Positions 55,410-64,000 of a stretch of DNA of 64,000 nt are shown here, in pieces (within the stretch, counting starts at the first letter, position 1; the number at the start of each line of letters is the position of its first letter). The stretch comes from Streptococcus suis (lineage in GTDB: Bacteria > Bacillota > Bacilli > Lactobacillales > Streptococcaceae). The DNA lies in the NCBI GenBank assembly GCA_029593465.1, contig JAKTNK010000002.1:66438-130437 (forward strand), in the 5' to 3' direction. The notes beneath the pieces were generated by a model. It ran no database searches. It was not told the DNA's origin and saw only the letters and a list, made by a program, of their open reading frames with translations. The translations under genes were made by a program, and so were the position numbers.

Positions 55410-56837
55410 TTGCCGAAACAATATAAAAATTATGTTAATGGAGAATGGAAACTCTCCGATAATGAGATTGCCATCTACGCTCCTGCTGACGGTGAGGAGC
55501 TGGGAACAGTTCCTGCCATGAGTAAAGAGGAAGTGGATGCCGTTTACGCCTCTGCGAAGGCAGCTCTTCCAGCTTGGCGCGCCCTTTCTTACGTGGAACG
55601 TGCCAACTATCTGCACAAAGCAGCAGACATTCTGGTTCGTGATGCTGAAAAAATTGGTGCGGTACTGTCAAAAGAAGTCGCAAAAGGCTTAAAAGCGTCT
55701 ATTAGTGAAGTTATCCGTACGGCTGACATCGTTCGATATGCAGCAGAAGAAGGCGTTCGTTTACAAGGTGAAGTGCTTGAAGGTGGTAGCTTTGAAGCTG
55801 CTAGCAAGCAAAAAATTGCTGTTGTACGCCGTGAGCCAGTTGGCTTAGTTTTGGCGATTTCACCATTTAACTACCCAGTCAATCTAGCTGGTTCAAAGAT
55901 TGCTCCAGCCTTAATTGCGGGAAATGTTGTTGCCTTTAAACCACCGACGCAAGGTTCTATTTCAGGACTTCTTTTAGCAGAAGTCTTTGCTGAGGCTGGT
56001 TTGCCTGCTGGTGTTTTCAACACCATCACGGGTCGTGGTTCCGTAATTGGTGATTATATTGTGGAACACGAGGCTGTTAACTTTATTAACTTTACCGGTT
56101 CAACCCCAGTTGGTGAGCGAATTGGTAAGATGGCTGGTATGCGTCCAATCATGCTAGAGCTTGGTGGAAAAGACTCAGCGATTGTTCTTGAAGATGCCGA
56201 TCTTGAAAAGGCTGCTAAAGATATTGTAGCAGGTGGCTTAAGCTACTCAGGTCAACGTTGTACAGCTGTTAAACGTGTTCTTGTGATGGATACGGTAGCC
56301 GATAAATTGGTTTCCTTAATTAAAGAACAGGTTGAAAAACTGTCTGTTGGTATGCCAGAAGATAATGCAGATATCACTCCAGTTATTGATGATAATTCTG
56401 CTGACTTCATCGAAGGACTTGTCAAGGATGCTCAAGAAAAGGGGGCGACAGAGCTTACACCATACAAACGTGAGGGTAAACTCATCTGGCCAACCTTGTT
56501 CGATCATGTGACTACTGATATGAGACTCGCTTGGGAAGAGCCATTTGGACCTGTTCTTCCGGTTATCCGCGTGTCATCTGTAGAAGAAGCTATCAAGATT
56601 TCTAACGCATCTGAATACGGTCTTCAAGCATCTGTCTTTACCAACGATTTTCCACTTGCTTTTGGGATTGCAGAAAAACTTGAAGTTGGTACGGTTCATA
56701 TCAATAATAAAACCCAACGTGGTACAGATAATTTCCCATTCTTGGGGGCCAAAAAATCTGGTGCTGGTACACAAGGGGTTAAATACTCTATTGAAGCAAT
56801 GACAACAGTGAAATCAGTCGTATTTGACATCAAATAA
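55410..56837 (+). CDS. gapN: NADP-dependent non-phosphorylating glyceraldehyde-3-phosphate dehydrogenase
   Basis: A 475-aa aldehyde dehydrogenase that oxidises glyceraldehyde-3-phosphate straight to 3-phosphoglycerate, making NADPH. Catalytic Cys284 in SGQRCTAV; the general-base Glu in MLELGGKDS. Start is TTG at 55410 with AAAGGAGG 6 nt upstream. Promoter fit: TTGAAA, 16 nt, TAGAAT. Streptococci lack the oxidative pentose phosphate pathway, so GapN is a main NADPH source. Downstream of ptsHI. Confidence 0.97.
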   Translation: MPKQYKNYVNGEWKLSDNEIAIYAPADGEELGTVPAMSKEEVDAVYASAKAALPAWRALSYVERANYLHKAADILVRDAEKIGAVLSKEVAKGLKASISEVIRTADIVRYAAEEGVRLQGEVLEGGSFEAASKQKIAVVRREPVGLVLAISPFNYPVNLAGSKIAPALIAGNVVAFKPPTQGSISGLLLAEVFAEAGLPAGVFNTITGRGSVIGDYIVEHEAVNFINFTGSTPVGERIGKMAGMRPIMLELGGKDSAIVLEDADLEKAAKDIVAGGLSYSGQRCTAVKRVLVMDTVADKLVSLIKEQVEKLSVGMPEDNADITPVIDDNSADFIEGLVKDAQEKGATELTPYKREGKLIWPTLFDHVTTDMRLAWEEPFGPVLPVIRVSSVEEAIKISNASEYGLQASVFTNDFPLAFGIAEKLEVGTVHINNKTQRGTDNFPFLGAKKSGAGTQGVKYSIEAMTTVKSVVFDIK

Positions 56838-56843
56838 GTCCTT

Positions 56844-56873
56844 CAGTCGTTCTAATCATTAGAACGACTGTTT
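56844..56873 (+). terminator. Intrinsic terminator after gapN
   Basis: CAGTCGTTCTAA/TTAGAACGACTG, a perfect 12-bp stem with a 3-nt loop, then TTT. Confidence 0.85.
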
Positions 56874-56948
56874 GAATGGGATTGAATTTTTCTTGCCTCT
56901 TTTAATGATTCTCGTTATAATAGAAAACTAGAACAAGGAGTTTTGAGG

Positions 56949-58250
56949 ATGAAAAAAATACTATTGGCACTGGCCATTTTAGTGGCAGGATTTTCACTGG
57001 TTTGGTTTTTGGGAAAGCCTCTTTACCTTCATAAAAGGCAAGAAAAAGTCGTGGCTTTTGTGGAACAGTTTCAACAAAAAGTGAATCAGGAAGTGCCAAT
57101 TACAAATGGGGAAGAAGCTTGGTCTAAGAAAGATTCTTGGATTTATTTTAATACTGGCGGCAAGGGAAGTTATACCGAAGATAGGCTCAAGGCGCTGATG
57201 CCCAAGAAAAATCAAATCGGACAATATGACAACCAAGAAGTCACCTGTCTTCATCTTTTATATCCTAAAAAGGTAACATCCGATTTGAAAGCTATTTCGG
57301 CTCTTGATTTAGAGAAAGCCAGCTATTCGATTAAAGGGTTTAATATTAAGAAGCAAAAAACGCAGACCTTAGACACCCTTTATTTTAAAGATGAAGCTTA
57401 TAAGGAACCGTTTACTTTAAATGACTTCATTCGGGATAAAGAAGCCTTTCGTAAAACGCTTGAAGCACAGGTTAATCAATCGTCTCGGTCGGATGAGAAG
57501 AAGAATCAATTGTTAAAACCTTTTGAAGGCGATGACTGGAAGACGATTCCATTTAGCTATTACAAGGGGCAGTTGCGCTTGAGTGATAGTGAGAGTTTGC
57601 CTCTCAGTTCATTTTTAGATGCCGTTGACTCCAATTATTTACAAGGTGATGATTTAGCCAGTTATCAAGACTATTTGGCTAAACATAGGGAACATCTTAA
57701 ACGGGTCGCTTTAACGTTTGATGATGGTCCAAATCCAGCAACAACGCCGCAGGTCTTGGCAATCCTAAAACAGTATGGTGCTAAGGCAACCTTCTTTATG
57801 ATTGGTCAAAAGATTGCAGGCCAAGAAGCTTTGTTACAAAAAATAGTGGCTCAAGGCAACGAGATTGGGAATCACACTTGGTCTCACCCTAATCTAGCTG
57901 GTCTATCAGCTCAGGGTGTCAAACAAGAAATTACCTTAACCAACGAAGCGATTGAGAAAGCTATCCACAAGACACCAAAACTGATGCGCCCACCTTACGG
58001 TTCTACCAATGCCACTGTTCAAGCAGCTGCCGGCATGCAAGAAATCATGTGGACCGTTGATACCTTGGATTGGCAAAACCATTCAACAGCTGCTATTATG
58101 CAAAATGTGAAGGCCCAATTAACGCCTGGAGGTATTATCTTGATGCATGATATTCACCAGAGCACCGTTGATGCCTTGCCGTCTGTTTTGGATTATTTGA
58201 AATCACAAGGTTATGAGATGGTGACAGTTAGTGAGCTTAACGGTTATTAA
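56949..58250 (+). CDS. Membrane-anchored polysaccharide deacetylase (NodB/CE4)
   Basis: A 433-aa protein: N-terminal membrane anchor (about 1-22), an extracytoplasmic domain (about 30-250), then a NodB homology domain (about 250-430). Motifs are complete: TFDDGP (about 256-261), HTWSH for zinc, RPPYG, and LMHD at the end. It removes acetyl groups from GlcNAc in peptidoglycan (PgdA-like) or in the wall-polysaccharide linkage unit (PplD-like); sequence alone does not decide. I chose ATG 56949, 8 nt after AAGGAG. Confidence 0.9.
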   Translation: MKKILLALAILVAGFSLVWFLGKPLYLHKRQEKVVAFVEQFQQKVNQEVPITNGEEAWSKKDSWIYFNTGGKGSYTEDRLKALMPKKNQIGQYDNQEVTCLHLLYPKKVTSDLKAISALDLEKASYSIKGFNIKKQKTQTLDTLYFKDEAYKEPFTLNDFIRDKEAFRKTLEAQVNQSSRSDEKKNQLLKPFEGDDWKTIPFSYYKGQLRLSDSESLPLSSFLDAVDSNYLQGDDLASYQDYLAKHREHLKRVALTFDDGPNPATTPQVLAILKQYGAKATFFMIGQKIAGQEALLQKIVAQGNEIGNHTWSHPNLAGLSAQGVKQEITLTNEAIEKAIHKTPKLMRPPYGSTNATVQAAAGMQEIMWTVDTLDWQNHSTAAIMQNVKAQLTPGGIILMHDIHQSTVDALPSVLDYLKSQGYEMVTVSELNGY

Positions 58251-58295
58251 TTGTAGAAAAGAGTTATCTTTAAAAAGTGAAAAAACTAGCCTGAG

Positions 58296-58325
58296 ACCAC
58301 CAGTTCACACTGGTGGTTTTGATTT
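58296..58325 (+). terminator. Intrinsic terminator after the deacetylase
   Basis: ACCACCAG/CTGGTGGT stem, 6-nt loop, TTTGATTTT tail. Confidence 0.85.
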
Positions 58326-58555
58326 TGCCTAGAAAGAGTCAGTAAGCATCTCCGGCAAGTCAATGTTATCCCCATATCAGATTTTTACCTTCCTTAAGCT
58401 AATATTCTCAGTAATCAATGCTAAGAAAAGAGAGGAGTACCAAGAAGTAGATGGCAAATAAGTGACAATATTTTGAATTTTTGTCAAAAAAGTGATGCTA
58501 TTTCAAAAAAAAAGTAGTAAAATAGTTCCACTATTATAAAAGTAAGGGGAATTGT
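58326..58555. other. Intergenic region before asnA
   Basis: About 230 nt, AT-rich, with an A-rich tract at 58486-58520 just before asnA. No gene or T-box is seen. Confidence 0.4.
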
Positions 58556-59548
58556 ATGCAAAAAAGTTTCATTCATCAACAAGAAGAGATTTCTTTTGTT
58601 AAAAATACTTTCACCCAGTACCTTAAAGACAAACTAGATATTGTTGAGGTTCAGGGGCCGATTTTAAGTCGTGTCGGAGATGGCATGCAGGATAATTTAT
58701 CTGGTGTTGAAAATGCGGTCCGTGTTAATGTCAAGTTAATCCCAGATGATGACTACGAAGTGGTTCACTCACTTGCCAAATGGAAACGCCACACTTTGGC
58801 ACGTTTTAACTTTGGCGAAGGCGAAGGACTTTTTGTTCACATGAAAGCCTTGCGCCCAGATGAGGACTCTCTTGATCCAACGCACTCGGTATTTGTTGAT
58901 CAGTGGGATTGGGAAAAGGTTATTCCAAGTGGCAAGCGAAATTTAGCTTATCTTAAAGAGACCGTTGAACAGCTTTACAAGGCTATTCGACTAACAGAAT
59001 TGGCAGTAGAAGCACGTTACGATATTGAGTCTGTATTGCCTAAAAAGATTACTTTTGTTCATTCCGAAGATTTGGTTAAAGAATACCCATTATTAACATC
59101 CAAAGAGCGTGAAAATGCGATTACCAAAAAACATGGTGCTGTCTTTTTGATTGGTATCGGTGGGGAGCTTAGTGATGGTCAACCACATGATGGGCGGGCA
59201 CCGGATTACGATGACTGGACAACAGTCTCTGAAGGCGAATATAAAGGTTTAAATGGCGACATCTTAGTTTGGAACGATCAGCTACAATCAGCCTTTGAAA
59301 TATCTTCGATGGGCATTCGTGTAGATCAAGAAGCGCTTAAAAAGCAAGTAGCGCTTACTGGTGATGAAGATCGCTTGGAATACGACTGGCATAAGTCGCT
59401 TTTAAATGGTGAGTTTCCACTAACCATTGGTGGAGGCATTGGACAGTCCCGTTTAGCGATGTTTTTACTTCGTAAACAGCATATCGGTGAAGTACAATCT
59501 AGTGTTTGGCCAGAAGACGTTCGCAAAACCTTTAAACACATCTTGTAA
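58556..59548 (+). CDS. asnA: Aspartate--ammonia ligase
   Basis: A 330-aa AMP-forming enzyme making asparagine from aspartate and ammonia; its fold resembles class II tRNA synthetases. Typical parts are [27 protein letters not shown] and [16 protein letters not shown]. Single gene with its own terminator. Confidence 0.97.
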   Translation: MQKSFIHQQEEISFVKNTFTQYLKDKLDIVEVQGPILSRVGDGMQDNLSGVENAVRVNVKLIPDDDYEVVHSLAKWKRHTLARFNFGEGEGLFVHMKALRPDEDSLDPTHSVFVDQWDWEKVIPSGKRNLAYLKETVEQLYKAIRLTELAVEARYDIESVLPKKITFVHSEDLVKEYPLLTSKERENAITKKHGAVFLIGIGGELSDGQPHDGRAPDYDDWTTVSEGEYKGLNGDILVWNDQLQSAFEISSMGIRVDQEALKKQVALTGDEDRLEYDWHKSLLNGEFPLTIGGGIGQSRLAMFLLRKQHIGEVQSSVWPEDVRKTFKHIL

Positions 59549-59558
59549 TCATCAAGTT

Positions 59559-59599
59559 GCCCCTGTAGGTCAAGAGAGCCTGCAGGGCTTTTGGATTTT
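59559..59599 (+). terminator. Intrinsic terminator after asnA
   Basis: GCCCCTGTAGG against CCTGCAGGGC, 9-nt loop, T-rich tail. Confidence 0.85.
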
Positions 59600-59632
59600 G
59601 CTAAAAAATATGAAAAAGGCTCATTAGAGTGA

Positions 59633-59698
59633 TTGAAAACGTTTATTCTACCTTGTTTCGGGGCTTTTCGTTGACTTTCGTGCCAGGAGTGTTATACT
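59633..59698 (+). promoter_or_regulatory. typA promoter with upstream cre-like site
   Basis: -35 TTGACT (59671-59676), 16-nt spacer ending TGT, -10 TATACT (59693-59698). TTGAAAACGTTTATT at 59633-59647 fits the cre consensus with one mismatch, 23 nt upstream of the -35. Confidence 0.6.
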
Positions 59699-59734
59699 TG
59701 TACAGTTAACAAAACATATATCATAGAGGAAAAC

Positions 59735-61576
59735 ATGACAAATTTAAGAACTGATATCCGTAACGTTGCCATCATTGCCCACGTTGACCACGGAAAAACA
59801 ACGCTTGTTGATGAGCTGCTAAAACAATCCCACACGCTTGATGCACGTAAAGAGCTCGAAGAGCGTGCAATGGATTCAAATGATCTTGAAAAAGAACGTG
59901 GTATCACTATCCTTGCTAAAAACACAGCAGTTGCATATAACGACACTCGCATCAATATCATGGATACCCCAGGACACGCCGACTTCGGTGGTGAAGTAGA
60001 ACGTATCATGAAAATGGTCGATGGTGTTGTGCTGGTGGTTGATGCTTACGAGGGAACCATGCCTCAGACCCGTTTTGTATTGAAGAAAGCCCTTGAGCAA
60101 AACCTAACGCCAATTGTTGTTGTGAATAAAATCGACAAACCATCAGCTCGACCAGCAGAAGTTGTTGATGAGGTTCTTGAACTGTTCATTGAGCTCGGTG
60201 CTGATGATGATCAGCTCGATTTCCCAGTCGTCTATGCTTCAGCCATCAATGGGACGTCATCATTATCGGATGATCCTGCTGACCAAGAAGCTTCAATGGC
60301 GCCAATTTTTGATACGATTATTGAGCATATCCCAGCTCCAGTGGATAACTCAGATGAGCCGCTTCAGTTCCAAGTTTCTCTTCTTGATTACAATGACTTT
60401 GTCGGCCGTATTGGTATTGGACGTGTCTTTCGTGGAACGGTTAAAGTGGGTGACCAAGTTACCCTTTCAAAATTGGATGGCTCAACCAAAAACTTCCGAG
60501 TAACCAAGCTCTTTGGTTTCTTTGGTCTTGAGCGCCGTGAGATTCAAGAAGCTAAGGCAGGTGATTTGATTGCGGTTTCTGGTATGGAAGATATCTTTGT
60601 TGGGGAAACAGTGACGCCACAAGATGCTATCGAACCACTACCAGTCCTTCGAATTGATGAGCCAACGCTTCAGATGACCTTCTTAGCCAATAATTCACCC
60701 TTTGCAGGTCGTGAAGGCAAGCACGTCACATCACGCAAGGTTGAAGAGCGCCTTTTAGCAGAGCTCCAGACAGACGTATCGCTTCGTGTTGAGGCGACAG
60801 ATTCACCTGATAAATGGATTGTTTCAGGACGTGGTGAACTTCATTTATCCATCCTTATTGAAACCATGCGTCGTGAAGGTTATGAGCTGCAAGTATCAAA
60901 ACCTGAAGTTATCATCAAAGAAATTGATGGTGTCAAATGTGAACCGTTTGAGCGTGTTCAAATTGACACTCCTGAAGAGTACCAGGGTGCTATCATTCAA
61001 GCCCTCTCGGAGCGTAAGGGAGATATGCTTGATATGACCATGGTTGGTAATGGTCAGACACGCTTGATTTTCTTGATTCCAGCACGTGGTTTGATTGGAT
61101 TTTCAACGGAATTCTTATCCATGACACGTGGTTATGGTATCATGAACCACACCTTTGACCAATACCTCCCTCTTATTCCAGGTGAAATTGGTGGACGTCA
61201 CCGCGGTGCCCTTGTTTCGATTGATAATGGTAAGGCAACTACCTACTCAATCATGCGGATTGAAGAGCGCGGTACGATCTTCGTCAATCCAGGAACTGAA
61301 GTGTATGAAGGGATGATTATCGGTGAAAATGCACGTGAAAATGACCTTGGTGTTAACATCACCACTGCAAAACAAATGACAAATGTGCGCTCAGCTACCA
61401 AAGACCAGACTTCTGTGATTAAAACCCCACGTATCCTGACGCTTGAAGAATCCATTGAATTCTTAGATTATGATGAGTATATGGAAGTGACCCCTCAGTC
61501 CATCCGTCTTCGTAAGCAAATTCTTAATAAAGCAGCGCGGGATAAGGCTAACAAAAAGAAAAAATCTGCCGAATAA
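59735..61576 (+). CDS. typA: Translational GTPase TypA/BipA
   Basis: A 613-aa ribosome-associated GTPase used in stress adaptation and ribosome assembly. G1 AHVDHGKTT (about 15-23), G3 DTPGH, G4 NKID; the BipA-specific C-terminal domain ends in a lysine-rich tail. Full length. DUF3165 and mur genes follow. Confidence 0.97.
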   Translation: MTNLRTDIRNVAIIAHVDHGKTTLVDELLKQSHTLDARKELEERAMDSNDLEKERGITILAKNTAVAYNDTRINIMDTPGHADFGGEVERIMKMVDGVVLVVDAYEGTMPQTRFVLKKALEQNLTPIVVVNKIDKPSARPAEVVDEVLELFIELGADDDQLDFPVVYASAINGTSSLSDDPADQEASMAPIFDTIIEHIPAPVDNSDEPLQFQVSLLDYNDFVGRIGIGRVFRGTVKVGDQVTLSKLDGSTKNFRVTKLFGFFGLERREIQEAKAGDLIAVSGMEDIFVGETVTPQDAIEPLPVLRIDEPTLQMTFLANNSPFAGREGKHVTSRKVEERLLAELQTDVSLRVEATDSPDKWIVSGRGELHLSILIETMRREGYELQVSKPEVIIKEIDGVKCEPFERVQIDTPEEYQGAIIQALSERKGDMLDMTMVGNGQTRLIFLIPARGLIGFSTEFLSMTRGYGIMNHTFDQYLPLIPGEIGGRHRGALVSIDNGKATTYSIMRIEERGTIFVNPGTEVYEGMIIGENARENDLGVNITTAKQMTNVRSATKDQTSVIKTPRILTLEESIEFLDYDEYMEVTPQSIRLRKQILNKAARDKANKKKKSAE

Positions 61577-61609
61577 ACCGTTGCAGTGACAGAATAGTTA
61601 GGAGGAGAA

Positions 61610-61873
61610 ATGTTTTATTTATTAGTCCTACTTGGCCTTGTTCTCTACTATTTCTTTATGGCTCCCAAGACGATCAAGAGTACTATCAATTCTATTGTAC
61701 TAGTCGCTTTTCTAGCCTTGTTGCTCATTTTGACTGGCATGAGTTTTATGAAATTAATCCAGTCTCCAAGAGAAGTTTATATCATTATGATTATGGCTGT
61801 TATCGGTTTTCTAGCCATCCGAGATATGACTCGCTTGTCAGCAAAATCCTTGCCGTCTAAACGACATCGCTAA
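61610..61873 (+). CDS. DUF3165 family membrane protein
   Basis: An 87-aa protein with about three hydrophobic segments (MFYLLVLLGLVLYYFFM, VLVAFLALLLILTGMSF, IIMIMAVIGFLAIRD). It matches the small DUF3165 family found between typA and murD in streptococci. RBS TAGGAGGAG. Function unknown. Confidence 0.82.
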   Translation: MFYLLVLLGLVLYYFFMAPKTIKSTINSIVLVAFLALLLILTGMSFMKLIQSPREVYIIMIMAVIGFLAIRDMTRLSAKSLPSKRHR

Positions 61874-61898
61874 AAGGAAATACCTAACGATTTGAACG

Positions 61899-61944
61899 AC
61901 ACTCCAAAAGTTAGACACGAGATCTAACGAATGGGGTGTTTTTT
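61899..61944 (+). terminator. Intrinsic terminator before murD
   Basis: ACACTCC/GGGGTGT outer stem with an inner GTTAGA/TCTAAC stem, then TTTTT. Confidence 0.8.
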
Positions 61945-62093
61945 GGTTAAGGTAAGATAGTATCAAAAGGTGTTGCCTTGAAAAAAGCCTTGATAAAAGG
62001 TAAAATAAGACAGTAGAATCGAATGTAGAAAGAAATGAATCGACGTGATTAACTTGTTGTATTGACGATGATGATGTCGGTTCGAAGATAATT

Positions 62094-63458
62094 ATGAAAA
62101 CCATATCACGTTTTAACAATCAGAAAGTCCTCGTGCTAGGTTTGGCTCGCTCTGGTCAAGCTGCAGCCCGCTTGCTAGCTAAGTTAGGTGCTATTGTAAC
62201 CGTTAATGACGGCAAGCCCTTTGATGAGAATCCCTCTGCCCAAGCCCTTTTGGAAGAAGGGATTAAGGTTATTTGTGGTAGCCATCCTGTGGAGTTATTA
62301 GACGAAGAGTTTGCCTTGATGGTGAAAAATCCAGGCATTCCTTATACCAATCCTATGGTTGCCAAAGCTATTGAGAAACAGCTTCCTATTTGGACAGAAA
62401 TTGAACTGGCTAGTTTAGTTTCAGAAGCGCCGATTATTGGTATTACAGGTTCTAATGGTAAGACCACAACGACGACCATGATAGCCGATGTCTTTAATCA
62501 TGCTGGCAAACATGGTCTTCTTGCAGGTAATATCGGTTACCCAGCATCAGAAGTCGTTCTTGAGGCTAAGGCTGATGATACCCTTATCATGGAGTTATCC
62601 TCTTTCCAATTGATGGGAGTATCATCCTTTAGACCGCATATTGCAGTGATTACGAATTTAGAGCCAAGCCACCTAGACTATCACGGGTCTTTTGAGGATT
62701 ATGTAGCAGCCAAGTGGAATATTCAGCAACAGATGACATCAGAGGATTTCCTAGTTCTTAATGCCAATCAGGCATTGGCTAAATCGTTAGCCTTAAAAAC
62801 ACAGGCTCAGGTTATCTTAGTGTCCACAAAGGAGCCTGTTGAGGGTACTTATCTTAAAGATGGTCAGCTCTATTTCAAAGATGAAGTGGTCATGGCTGCC
62901 TCTGAGATTGGTGTGCCAGGTGAGCATAATATTGAGAATGCTCTGGCGACGATTGCGGTAGCCAAGTTATCAGGTATTTCCAACCAGGTGATTCATGAGA
63001 CCCTTTCCGCATTTGGTGGTGTTAAGCACCGCTTGCAAGACGCAGGTATGATTGGTGGCGTTTCCTTTTTTAATGATTCCAAATCGACGAATATCTTAGC
63101 CACTCAAAAAGCCTTGTCAGGTTTTGATAATGACCGACTAATCCTCATTGCTGGTGGCCTAGACCGAGGAAATGACTTTGATGATTTACGACCAGATATC
63201 GAAGGTTTGAAAGCCATGGTTGTTTTAGGTGAGACAGCAGAAAAGCTGGCTAAAACAGCAGAATCTGCGGGGGTGGCTGTCTATCAGGCGCAAGATGTTG
63301 CAGCTGCAACGGTTAAAGCTTTTGAATTGGCGACTTCTGGGGATACGATTTTACTCAGTCCGGCAAATGCTAGTTGGGATATGTATAAAAATTTTGAAGT
63401 TCGAGGAGATGAGTTTTTAACAACGGTTGCCTCTTTGAAAGGTGAAGGTCATGCATAA
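62094..63458 (+). CDS. murD: UDP-N-acetylmuramoylalanine--D-glutamate ligase
   Basis: A 454-aa Mur ligase adding D-Glu to UDP-MurNAc-L-Ala. N-terminal Rossmann part ([17 protein letters not shown]), ATP loop [12 protein letters not shown] (about 117-128), and later [11 protein letters not shown] and NDSKSTN. Full length. It overlaps murG by 8 nt, so the two are coupled in a division/cell-wall operon. Confidence 0.97.
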   Translation: MKTISRFNNQKVLVLGLARSGQAAARLLAKLGAIVTVNDGKPFDENPSAQALLEEGIKVICGSHPVELLDEEFALMVKNPGIPYTNPMVAKAIEKQLPIWTEIELASLVSEAPIIGITGSNGKTTTTTMIADVFNHAGKHGLLAGNIGYPASEVVLEAKADDTLIMELSSFQLMGVSSFRPHIAVITNLEPSHLDYHGSFEDYVAAKWNIQQQMTSEDFLVLNANQALAKSLALKTQAQVILVSTKEPVEGTYLKDGQLYFKDEVVMAASEIGVPGEHNIENALATIAVAKLSGISNQVIHETLSAFGGVKHRLQDAGMIGGVSFFNDSKSTNILATQKALSGFDNDRLILIAGGLDRGNDFDDLRPDIEGLKAMVVLGETAEKLAKTAESAGVAVYQAQDVAAATVKAFELATSGDTILLSPANASWDMYKNFEVRGDEFLTTVASLKGEGHA

Positions 63459-64000
63459 ACGAACAATTCTACTAACAGGTGGCGGTACCGTTGGACATGT
63501 GACCTTGAATCTGATTCTCATTCCTAAACTGATTCAAGATGGTTGGGATGTCCATTATATTGGTGATAAAGATGGTATTGAGTACAAGGAAATCCAGCGT
63601 TTAGAGGAAGCTGTTACCTTCCATGCGATTGCTACTGGTAAGCTAAGACGTTACTTTTCATGGCAAAATCTAGCGGATGTGTTCAAGGTTGGATTTGGTA
63701 TCTTGCAATCCTTGGTGATTATTGCCAAGGTTAGACCCCAAGCCCTCTTTTCAAAAGGTGGGTTCGTCTCTGTTCCACCGGTTATCGCTGCTAAGTGTCT
63801 CGGTGTTCCTGTATTTGTTCATGAATCAGATTTATCCATGGGATTGGCCAATAAAATAGCCTATAAGTTTGCGACAAAGATGTACACAACCTTTGAGCCA
63901 GAGCAAGACTTGGCTAAAGCAGAGCATATCGGTGCCATCACCAAGGTTAAGCCTTATTCTATCCAAGATGAACATCTGGTTGATTTTATCAAGGAGCGAT
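63451..64000 (+). CDS. murG: MurG undecaprenyl-PP-MurNAc-pentapeptide GlcNAc transferase (partial)
   Basis: The first about 183 codons of MurG, cut by the window end. It makes lipid II on the inner membrane face. ATG 63451 opens [20 protein letters not shown] (glycine-rich loop), then [10 protein letters not shown] and [12 protein letters not shown], all typical. It overlaps murD by 8 nt. No frame break in the visible part. Confidence 0.95.
   Translation, partial: MHKRTILLTGGGTVGHVTLNLILIPKLIQDGWDVHYIGDKDGIEYKEIQRLEEAVTFHAIATGKLRRYFSWQNLADVFKVGFGILQSLVIIAKVRPQALFSKGGFVSVPPVIAAKCLGVPVFVHESDLSMGLANKIAYKFATKMYTTFEPEQDLAKAEHIGAITKVKPYSIQDEHLVDFIKER

Noticed and set aside
1-64000. CRISPR arrays, prophage, tRNA or rRNA genes
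   Set aside because: No regularly spaced repeats, phage structural genes, cloverleaf-like sequences or rRNA segments were seen.

Overview
The window is a stretch of a low-GC Gram-positive chromosome that reads throughout as a Streptococcus of the pyogenic group (S. pyogenes, S. dysgalactiae, S. canis, S. uberis relatives). This rests on gene content and order: two HAD phosphatases then ftsY; hprK-lgt-DUF948-YtxH; fhu operon next to murE; upp-clpP-ylbG; tmk-holB-yabA-rsmI; nrdHIEF next to ptsHI and gapN; asnA, typA, murD, murG. Heat-shock operators are of the CtsR and CIRCE types, and MurE has a lysine-type signature. I cannot name the species from sequence alone.

Layout. 1-4.1 kb: a ~270-bp direct repeat brackets an inserted NUDIX gene, then two HAD phosphatases and ftsY. 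4.2-6.2 kb: a two-gene permease pair and a 52-aa protein. 6.7-9.4 kb: two divergent transporters, a BASS-family carrier behind an apparent isoleucine-codon leader-peptide attenuator, and brnQ. 9.5-15.2 kb: tex, sprT-like, pspC, hprK, lgt and two envelope proteins. 15.3-20.1 kb: a valine T-box, GNAT, VOC, a nonsense-interrupted nuclease-like gene, then valS. 20.1-29.1 kb: clpL with three CtsR operators, ogt, an ArsC/Spx-like protein, AIM24, nth, a CNNM/CBS protein, pflA and ppaC. 29.2-38.5 kb: fhu siderophore uptake, murE, a MurJ-type flippase, upp, clpP and ylbG. 38.7-44.0 kb: a liv branched-chain amino acid ABC operon with a CodY box and a CBS protein. 44.1-47.7 kb: tmk-holB-yabA-rsmI and cutC. 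47.7-48.9 kb: decayed IS30 and IS3 remnants. 48.9-52.9 kb: class Ib ribonucleotide reductase with NrdR boxes. 53.2-58.3 kb: ptsHI, gapN and a polysaccharide deacetylase. 58.5-64.0 kb: asnA, typA, DUF3165, murD and the start of murG.

Themes. Branched-chain amino acid supply appears three times under three apparent controls: the Ile leader peptide before the BASS carrier, a CodY box on liv, and a Val T-box upstream of valS. Stress control is strong at clpL and clpP. Carbon control is suggested by hprK, ptsH and a cre site before pflA. Most of the window is ordinary core genome. The unusual parts are the Ile attenuator, the duplicated NUDIX insertion, the T-box separated from valS, the clpL leader, and the IS graveyard. 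There is no CRISPR array, prophage, tRNA or rRNA that I can see.
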